Positions 6,714 through 11,551 of a stretch of 11,551 nt of DNA are shown one piece after another. The stretch's first letter is position 1, and every line of letters begins with the position of its first letter. This DNA comes from Candidatus Omnitrophota bacterium (GTDB lineage: Bacteria > Omnitrophota > Gorgyraeia > Velamenicoccales > Velamenicoccaceae): NCBI GenBank assembly GCA_028717105.1, contig JAQUOM010000048.1:1-11551 (forward strand). The letters are read 5' to 3'. Below the pieces are notes generated by a model. That model saw only the letters and a list, made by a program, of their open reading frames with translations. It made no database searches and was not told where the DNA came from. A program made the translations under genes and the position numbers.

Positions 6714-7859
6714 TCAAACCCCCGATTGTCTCATCAAACAATATCCGATCTGACCGCGCGCGATCGCGTCATCCGTCATGTGTTCAGGCGCCGGAATCAT
6801 AAGACGCAACCGGCTTTTTGCGAACAACTCTCTCATTCTTTCTCTTAAGATCCGGTTCATGAACACGCCGCCGGACACATAGACGCGCAACGTGCCGCAA
6901 CGTTCCGCCAGACGCCGGCAAACCTCAAAGATGCCGCCGGCCACGGCATAGTGAAACTTTCTGGCGATAACACCTGGGGCCGCATGCCGCGCTAAATCTT
7001 GGCGCATACGGCAAAACAAATCTCCCGTGTCCAGGACCAGGCATCCCGAAGCTTCGGTCACGAGACGCACCGGGTATCCCGGCACGTCGAGACGACAGGA
7101 GAGCGCCGCTTTCTCGACGCTCTGCGCAGCTTCCGCCTGTTTGGAAGAAAAACGGACAAGGCCCAACAGGGCCGCCGCCGCGTCAAACAACCGTCCTGCG
7201 CTCGACGTCATCGGAGTCTGAAACCCCTGGTCGATCATCCGATCGACAATGCGCAGTTTTTCTTTCGGGATGTGTTCTAAAAAAGCTGCCCGTGGGCGGT
7301 GGCCACGGCCGCAGCTCGCTGTCTTCAAGATGCCAAAAGCCAGGCGCCACGGTTCACGGATCGCCGCTTCATTGCCGGCCAGAGGCTGATATTTCAAGTG
7401 GGCCAGGCGTTTAAAACCCCGGCGCGTGCATGAAAAAAACTCGCCGCCCCAAACACGGCCGTCCGCACCGAACCCCGTCCCGTCAAAGGCCACGCCGATA
7501 AAAGGCAGAGGCCGGGCAATGTCTATCACGAAATTCGCCACATGCGCCCAGTGATGATAAACAGCCGCGAGACGCGCAGAAGGAAAAAACTTTTCTTTAA
7601 GAGAAGACGCCAGCCTTTGGCAGGCAAAGTGCGGATGTGGATCAAAAGCAACGACAGACGGCCTTACCCGGTATCTGCGGACAACGAGGACGGCCGCCTG
7701 CCTGTAAAAATCATCCATATCATCCACCTCTCGACGAGGTGACAGATGAAATAAGGTCTTTTTGTCAATCCAGCAAAGGCCTGGCCGCGTATCCGTGCCC
7801 AGGGCCAGAATACACCGGTTCCCATCTATCTTGAGCGGCGTCTGTGTTATGGAGAACAT
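6714..7859 (-). CDS. HypF-like carbamoyltransferase, Kae1-like domain only
   Basis: The whole 381-residue protein aligns with the C-terminal Kae1/TsaD-like domain of HypF, which moves the carbamoyl group from carbamoyl-adenylate to HypE. Visible motifs are FDPHPHFACQRLA (72-84), the metal-binding HHWAH at 102-106 (HypF usually HHHAH), FDGTGFGADGRVWGGEFF near 125-142, SAGRLFDAAAALLG, SGGVFMNR at 329-336 and DDAIARGQ at 363-370 (usually DGGLSLGQ). Standard HypF has about 750-800 residues, with an acylphosphatase domain, two zinc fingers and a YrdC domain that makes the carbamoyl-adenylate; none of these is encoded here or directly upstream. The chain begins only about 16 residues before the domain, which looks like a designed stand-alone protein rather than a remnant. 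The start at 7859 has only AAGG about 10 bases upstream. It is either a split HypF or another carbamoyltransferase. Confidence 0.8.
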   Translation of the reverse strand: MFSITQTPLKIDGNRCILALGTDTRPGLCWIDKKTLFHLSPRREVDDMDDFYRQAAVLVVRRYRVRPSVVAFDPHPHFACQRLASSLKEKFFPSARLAAVYHHWAHVANFVIDIARPLPFIGVAFDGTGFGADGRVWGGEFFSCTRRGFKRLAHLKYQPLAGNEAAIREPWRLAFGILKTASCGRGHRPRAAFLEHIPKEKLRIVDRMIDQGFQTPMTSSAGRLFDAAAALLGLVRFSSKQAEAAQSVEKAALSCRLDVPGYPVRLVTEASGCLVLDTGDLFCRMRQDLARHAAPGVIARKFHYAVAGGIFEVCRRLAERCGTLRVYVSGGVFMNRILRERMRELFAKSRLRLMIPAPEHMTDDAIARGQIGYCLMRQSGV

Positions 7860-7865
7860 CGTGGG

Positions 7866-7884
7866 GCCGCCTTAATCCGGCGGC
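7866..7884 (-). promoter_or_regulatory. GC hairpin between the radical SAM gene and the HypF-like gene
   Basis: GCCGCC, loop GGATTAA, GGCGGC form a 6-bp GC stem that starts directly after the TGA of the radical SAM gene and ends 6 bases before the HypF-like ATG. No T-tract follows, so it is not a standard terminator. It covers the place where a ribosome binding site would be (AAGG is in the loop and 3' arm), so it may affect initiation. Confidence 0.45.
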
Positions 7885-9372
7885 TCACTCCTTGCCGACG
7901 TAAGATCTTGTCCCGTGGGATTCCTTTTCGAAATGACTCACGTTATTCATGAAATCCCTCACGCATAGCCCGACGAGAGGATCATAGTTACGGTTATGCA
8001 TCGCCCTCTGGATACGGCCCGGTTTCGAATAGAACTCGCGAAACGCCCATGAGCCGAGGTCTGCTATTTCCGGGACCGTCAGATGGTTCGTAGGGATGAT
8101 CGGCTGATGGAAGTCCCACTGCTTGATTTTTTTGTTCAGGTCTTCCATGCGCAGGAGGCCTTTTTTGGTCGCCTCGTCCCAGATCGGCGAACCGGGGATA
8201 GGCGTCAGAAACTGCAGGGCGATGATGTCGGAATCGACCTCATCGACAGCCGCGAAGCGCGCCTTGATCTTTTCTTCATTGTCATCCTCAAACCCCATCA
8301 TCCAGGTCAGGACCGTCGCGATACCCGCTTCCCTGAGCTTGGCTACCGTTTCCTTGACTTGCTCAACCGTGATGCCTTTTTTGATCTTGCGAAGCTCCTC
8401 GTCATCGGCAACCTCCAGACCCACCAGGCACATAAAACATCCGGCGCGCCGCAAATCCTTAAACAGGTCGATGTCGCGAATAAAATACGGCGCCCTCCCG
8501 AGCGGCATCCATTTCATCTTGATATCGCGGCGCAAGCACTCCTCGATCGTCTCTTCCACGCGCGAACGATAAACGTTGTAAGTGTCATCCATCATGACGA
8601 TGACGCGCGTCCCGTGTTTTTCGTACAATATCTCCATCTCGTCAACGACCTTTTTGGCGGAACGATACCGGTAATTTTTCAGGTCCTGGCGGCCTCTGGG
8701 ATCATACTGCCCCCATTCATAACAAAAAGTACACGCCGCAGGACATCCCCTGGAATTCCACGTCTCGGAATAATTTTTCCAGTACGTGTGGCTGACATAT
8801 GCATCCATGGGGAAAAGGTCATAAGCCGGCATAGGAAGCGTATTCAAGTCCTGAATGAGCGGACGGTAGGCATTAAGAATGATCTTGCCGTTACCGCGCC
8901 AGCAGATCCCCTTGACGCCGGCGATATCCGGCCTGGCCTTTGCCAGCTCTTTCAAAAGCTCGCTCAACGTCACCTCTGCTTCTCCCGCAATACAAAAATC
9001 CAGGTGCGGGTTCTCTTTCATCGTAAATTCGGAAGCCGACGCATAAAAAATTCCGCCGACGATGATTTTCACATGAGGATAACGTTCTTTGATTTTGCGC
9101 GCTGCTTCGTTATAAATAAAAACGACGGCGAGGCCTCCGGTCGTATGCAGGATATCGCCGAGATAAACGACGTCCGCACCGGACTCCCCCACCTTGTCGA
9201 GCATCTGCGCTTCCGTCAAGCCGTGGGCGCGACAATCCAGGACAGCCAGCTCCAGACCCGGATTATGCTCGCGTAAAAATCCCGCCAACTGCGCATGGCC
9301 GATATTAATGGCTCTATGCGTTCCCCACGTCGCCCACGCCCCCAAAGGCGGCTGAATAAATAGGATCTTCAT
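7885..9372 (-). CDS. B12-binding radical SAM protein of unknown reaction
   Basis: A 495-residue protein with an N-terminal cobalamin-binding (B12_2-like) Rossmann domain (about 1-165), starting MKILFIQPPL, with VVYLGDI and KIIVGGIF strands and CIAGEAE before the end of the domain. A radical SAM barrel follows, with the [4Fe-4S] motif CPAACTFC (C210, C214, C217). Downstream MMDDTYNV, LVGLEVADDEELRKIKKG and GFEDDNEE match the barrel of the BchE/P-methylase type (class B). Such enzymes methylate or cyclise carbon centres; the substrate here cannot be named. The frame is open to 9585, but the family N-terminus begins at paired ATGs at 9375 and 9372; AAGGGAG has 2-base and 5-base spacing respectively, favouring 9372. 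It lies 26 bases before the HypF-like gene, so cotranscription with the hyp genes is likely, but a functional link is unproven. Confidence 0.88.
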   Translation of the reverse strand: MKILFIQPPLGAWATWGTHRAINIGHAQLAGFLREHNPGLELAVLDCRAHGLTEAQMLDKVGESGADVVYLGDILHTTGGLAVVFIYNEAARKIKERYPHVKIIVGGIFYASASEFTMKENPHLDFCIAGEAEVTLSELLKELAKARPDIAGVKGICWRGNGKIILNAYRPLIQDLNTLPMPAYDLFPMDAYVSHTYWKNYSETWNSRGCPAACTFCYEWGQYDPRGRQDLKNYRYRSAKKVVDEMEILYEKHGTRVIVMMDDTYNVYRSRVEETIEECLRRDIKMKWMPLGRAPYFIRDIDLFKDLRRAGCFMCLVGLEVADDEELRKIKKGITVEQVKETVAKLREAGIATVLTWMMGFEDDNEEKIKARFAAVDEVDSDIIALQFLTPIPGSPIWDEATKKGLLRMEDLNKKIKQWDFHQPIIPTNHLTVPEIADLGSWAFREFYSKPGRIQRAMHNRNYDPLVGLCVRDFMNNVSHFEKESHGTRSYVGKE

Positions 9373-9377
9373 CATTT

Positions 9378-9384
9378 CTCCCTT
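9378..9384 (-). promoter_or_regulatory. Ribosome binding site deciding the radical SAM start
   Basis: AAGGGAG lies 5 bases before the ATG at 9372 and only 2 before the adjacent ATG at 9375. This argues for 9372 and against any start farther upstream, whose extra residues overlap the amidohydrolase gene and look like a wrong-frame reading of it. Confidence 0.65.
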
Positions 9385-9446
9385 CTTGTTCTTAGAAATC
9401 GGCCCGTAAACGGTTGCTATTCTTTTTTCCTTGTTTTTTTCGAAAA

Positions 9447-10367
9447 TTACCCCCTGTTCCCGTTGAAGATCTCTTCCAGCGTCCCGCCGAGAATGCCCTC
9501 GCGTTCTTTCTCTGAAATATCCAGCCGCTTGAGGACCTCCATGGAGGCCGTGATATCCTTCTTCGCCGGATAATCGCTGCCCCAAACGATATGGCCTGCG
9601 CCAAAAAGCTCCAGCGAAGAAATATAATTAGCCAGGGTTTTGTCGCCGCTGGTATCCACATAAATCCGCTTCAGATATTCAGACGGTAATCCCCCCAGAT
9701 CCTTGACGAAATTCACGCCCCTGAGCATCGCGTAGGTCGCATCATAACGGTGGGCAATAAAAGGCGTCACGCCGCCGAAATACGCAAAAATGAAATTAAG
9801 CTTCGGGAACCGTTCGAAAACCTGGGACATAAGCAGCTTTCCGACGCACATCGTCGTCTCAAAAATGTATTCGATGACCGGCGTCAGGAGCGGGTCTTCC
9901 ACCTGGGAAGAACCGATCGGCTTGACGATCTGCGGATGAACAAAGACAGGCACTCCGTCTTTTTCCGCCTGGGCATAAACCTCAAAATACCTCCCGTCAT
10001 CCAGGAATGCCCCGTGAGTGCTGGTCGCCAAAGACAAGGCCCGGAACCCCAGATCTGCCGTCGCCCTCTTGTATTCGGTCAACAAAGCCTTTTCGTCATC
10101 GACGGGGAGCACGGCCGCGCCGATAAATTTATTCGGGTATTTACGCAGGATCGCCGCCACGCGCTCGTTATAGACTTCGGCAAGCTGCCTCAAAGACCCC
10201 AAACGCAAATAAGCATCAGAGGTCGGATAGCTCAAGACCGCGCGATCGACACCCGACTCTTCCATGACCTTGATCTGGGCCTCTATATCCCCCCAGGACT
10301 TGGAATAGAAATGGGCGCAGTTAATGATCTCCTGCGGCAACCAATGGCTATGAGCGTCGATAATCAT
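9447..10367 (-). CDS. Amidohydrolase-2 family protein (ACMSD-like TIM barrel)
   Basis: A 306-residue metal-dependent hydrolase or decarboxylase of the PF04909 type. It opens with MIIDAHSHW, whose H6 and H8 are the two N-terminal metal ligands. VHP at 143-145 gives H144, and WGSDYP at 262-267 gives the metal-binding or catalytic D265. The segment normally reading GHGGG, which supplies a catalytic histidine in ACMSD, reads AYFGGVTPF here, so Tyr196 replaces that histidine while the rest of the motif is kept. Substrate unknown. The ATG at 10367 has no Shine-Dalgarno site and sits directly against the AT-rich repeat island. An in-frame ATG farther inside would lose the HxH motif, so I keep this start. 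The radical SAM gene follows after about 74 bases. Confidence 0.87.
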   Translation of the reverse strand: MIIDAHSHWLPQEIINCAHFYSKSWGDIEAQIKVMEESGVDRAVLSYPTSDAYLRLGSLRQLAEVYNERVAAILRKYPNKFIGAAVLPVDDEKALLTEYKRATADLGFRALSLATSTHGAFLDDGRYFEVYAQAEKDGVPVFVHPQIVKPIGSSQVEDPLLTPVIEYIFETTMCVGKLLMSQVFERFPKLNFIFAYFGGVTPFIAHRYDATYAMLRGVNFVKDLGGLPSEYLKRIYVDTSGDKTLANYISSLELFGAGHIVWGSDYPAKKDITASMEVLKRLDISEKEREGILGGTLEEIFNGNRG

Positions 10368-10457
10368 ATGAGTTTGTTGAACTCATTTGAGTTCGTTGAA
10401 TTCATAGGTTTTTTTAACTCTAAAAACCTTTTTGAACTCAAAAGACTCAAAAAACTA
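10368..10457. repeat. AT-rich island of short direct and inverted repeats
   Basis: This 90-base gap is far more AT-rich than the surrounding genes and is built from variants of TTGAACTCA. On the plus strand, GTTGAACTCAT (10376-10386) recurs as GTTGAATTCAT (10395-10405) and again as TTTGAACTCAA (10431-10441), with a related AAGACTCAA just after. GAACTCA and TGAGTTC (10379-10394) form an inverted repeat with a 2-base centre. AGGTTTTT (10406-10413) pairs with AAAAACCT (10422-10429). No T-tract terminator or clear promoter is seen. It resembles an interspersed intergenic repeat or a slippage-grown array rather than a CRISPR: units are about 10 bases, with no conserved long repeat or unique spacers. 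Confidence 0.6.
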
Positions 10458-11129
10458 TCAATTTAACGGTTCCAGGCTGACATCATCCACATCGATCGCG
10501 CCCTTGGCGATGGCGATCGGCTCAAACTGAAAACTCATGATGGGAAAATCCAGTGTGCCGTTAACTTCCGCAGTCTGAGGCTGCCAGTCGCCCCTCGGGA
10601 AAAACTGATCGAAGGGACAAACAACCTGCTTCCAGCCCTTGGTATCGTCCGTCACCATAAAACGGAACATCTCGCCGCCGGCGTCCTTGACATCAAAAGC
10701 CATCCGCATGCCCGATGCCGTGCCGTAGAGATAAAAACTGAGCGCGCCGTAGCTCGACCAGGGGACATCCTGCGGTTTTTTCGTCCAGCGGTCCGCGCCC
10801 TTCACATCCAGGTTGAATCCCCGCGCCACCCAGATATAGCCGCCGCTGACGGCATCATAATCGATCTTCAGGGACTGTTCGCCGGACTTTTTGTTCTCCT
10901 TGTCGGCGCTGACGGTCACACTCGAACCGCTCCCGGCGCCGGCATCAATGGTCCCTTCCTTGGGGTCCATGACGATCGGCCCTTCGAAGTCATCCAGGAT
11001 AAAAGCCTTCGGCGCGTCCTGGGCCTGAACACAGCCTGCCACGAGCAGGACCGACAGGAAAAACAACTGTCCTGCCTTCATCGGGAATCTTGAGATTCGT
11101 TTCCGGGCGTTTCTGCATAGCTTGATCAT
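10458..11129 (-). CDS. Predicted lipoprotein with carbohydrate-binding-like jelly-roll domain
   Basis: A 223-residue protein, not matched to a named gene. The basic n-region (KLCRNARKRISRFPMK) and hydrophobic stretch LFFLSVLLVAGC form a lipoprotein signal peptide with the lipobox ending at C33. The mature part starts with ILDDFEGP, contains a serine/glycine-rich turn, SGEQSLKIDYD, WSSYGALSFYLYG, a stretch around KGWKQVVCPFDQF, and ends IDVDDVSLEPL. This pattern is typical of CIA30/CBM11-like jelly-roll domains that bind sugars or other ligands at the cell surface. The start at 11129 is chosen because AAGGAG (11144-11139) lies 9 bases upstream. The ATG at 11150 overlaps the stop of the preceding gene (TAATG) but has no ribosome binding site of its own. 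Ligand unknown. Confidence 0.75.
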   Translation of the reverse strand: MIKLCRNARKRISRFPMKAGQLFFLSVLLVAGCVQAQDAPKAFILDDFEGPIVMDPKEGTIDAGAGSGSSVTVSADKENKKSGEQSLKIDYDAVSGGYIWVARGFNLDVKGADRWTKKPQDVPWSSYGALSFYLYGTASGMRMAFDVKDAGGEMFRFMVTDDTKGWKQVVCPFDQFFPRGDWQPQTAEVNGTLDFPIMSFQFEPIAIAKGAIDVDDVSLEPLN

Positions 11130-11138
11130 GATATGCCG

Positions 11139-11144
11139 CTCCTT
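11139..11144 (-). promoter_or_regulatory. Ribosome binding site deciding the lipoprotein start
   Basis: AAGGAG lies 9 bases before the ATG at 11129 and downstream of the alternative ATG at 11150. The latter could still be used by re-initiation from the preceding gene. Confidence 0.6.
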
Positions 11145-11149
11145 ATTCA

Positions 11150-11551
11150 TTATTTAACCGGGTGATTTTGTTTCAATGGAATAACGGGTTTTGTCCACGG
11201 CGTTTGCTGGTTGATGACCGATATCTCCAAAGGGCAGACGTTCGCCGGAACCGTCAGGGCGAATTTGACCGCGTTCTCGATCGCCTCCGTCGACATGAGG
11301 CGCGAGTGGTCTTCGGAAACATCCTTGAGCTTACCCGTCAGCTCCGTGTCTGTCACGCCGGGCAGCAACGATGTCACCTTGATGCCGTAATCGCGCATCT
11401 CCCAGAAGAGCCCCTTGCCGAACTTGCGCAAGGCCCACTTCAAAGAGGTGTATACGATGAAATTCCTCGGCGGCGGATCCACCATGGTCGATCCGGAAAC
11501 CATATTAATGACCGCCCCGCCTTTGTTTTCGACAAAATGGTTGATGATCAG
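11150..11551 (-). CDS. Short-chain dehydrogenase/reductase, C-terminal part, 5' end cut by window
   Basis: The last 133 residues of an SDR oxidoreductase; the frame is open at the right edge, so the true start lies outside. GGAVINMVSGS gives the conserved strand and the catalytic serine. YTSLK is the YxxxK catalytic pair. IKVTSLLPGVTDTEL carries the PG motif after the cofactor site, and MSTEAIENAVKFAL resembles the C-terminal helix of the classical SDR family. The N-terminal TGxxxGxG cofactor motif is not in the window. The final TAA overlaps an ATG by one base (TAATG), suggesting coupling to the lipoprotein gene. Substrate cannot be inferred. Confidence 0.9.
   Translation of the reverse strand: MIINHFVENKGGAVINMVSGSTMVDPPPRNFIVYTSLKWALRKFGKGLFWEMRDYGIKVTSLLPGVTDTELTGKLKDVSEDHSRLMSTEAIENAVKFALTVPANVCPLEISVINQQTPWTKPVIPLKQNHPVK

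Noticed and set aside
8083..9276. A 397-codon plus-strand open frame opposite the radical SAM gene
   Set aside because: It lies wholly antisense to a gene with clear motifs, has no recognisable domain, and is best explained by the codon use of the opposite strand.
9373..9585. An N-terminal extension of the radical SAM protein
   Set aside because: The extra residues are the end of the amidohydrolase gene read in another frame; the B12 domain starts at MKILFIQPP with its own ribosome binding site.
10368..10457. A CRISPR array
   Set aside because: The units are about 10 bases, imperfect and partly inverted, with no unique spacers and no cas genes nearby.

Overview
The window is one long, entirely minus-strand gene set: a cytoplasmic [NiFe]-hydrogenase with its maturation genes, preceded (transcriptionally upstream, at the high-coordinate end) by four genes with no established link to hydrogenase. 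No gene-free stretch exceeds 300 bases; the longest gap is 177 bases. I saw no tRNA, rRNA, CRISPR array, insertion sequence or confident rho-independent terminator. The gene content suggests an anaerobic or microaerophilic bacterium. Tight ATGA overlaps, Shine-Dalgarno sites and a lipoprotein signal peptide point to a bacterium rather than an archaeon. A taxon cannot be fixed from the sequence; an uncultured lineage is plausible but only a guess.

Layout in transcription order (right to left). 11551-11150 is the C-terminal part of a short-chain dehydrogenase cut by the window edge. 11129-10458 is a lipoprotein with a jelly-roll-like domain. 10457-10368 is an AT-rich island of short repeats. 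10367-9447 is an ACMSD-type amidohydrolase. 9372-7885 is a B12-binding radical SAM enzyme. 7859-6714 is a protein matching only the C-terminal Kae1-like carbamoyltransferase domain of HypF. Then come hypC (6643-6410), hypD (6413-5328), hypE (5331-4330) and a very short hypA starting at TTG (4318-4052). After a 177-base leader with three hairpins come hydB (3874-2837), hydG (2840-1968), hydD (1975-1202) and hydA (1233 to beyond base 1), in the hydBGDA order of group 3b bidirectional NAD(P)-linked hydrogenases (sulfhydrogenases). hydA runs off the left edge, so it has no stop codon in the window.

How they work together. HypF makes the carbamoyl group that HypE converts to a thiocyanate on its C-terminal cysteine. 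HypC and HypD assemble the Fe(CN)2CO unit, and HypA helps deliver nickel, all to the large subunit HydA. HydD, HydB and HydG then carry electrons between the NiFe site and NAD(P). The unusual part is the maturation set: HypC, HypD and HypE look complete, but HypA lacks its zinc-finger domain, HypF lacks its acylphosphatase, zinc-finger and YrdC domains, and no hypB is present in the window. The other notable signals are a strong hairpin touching the hydB ribosome binding site, a tandem duplication that builds the hydD start region, and a repeat island in front of the amidohydrolase.
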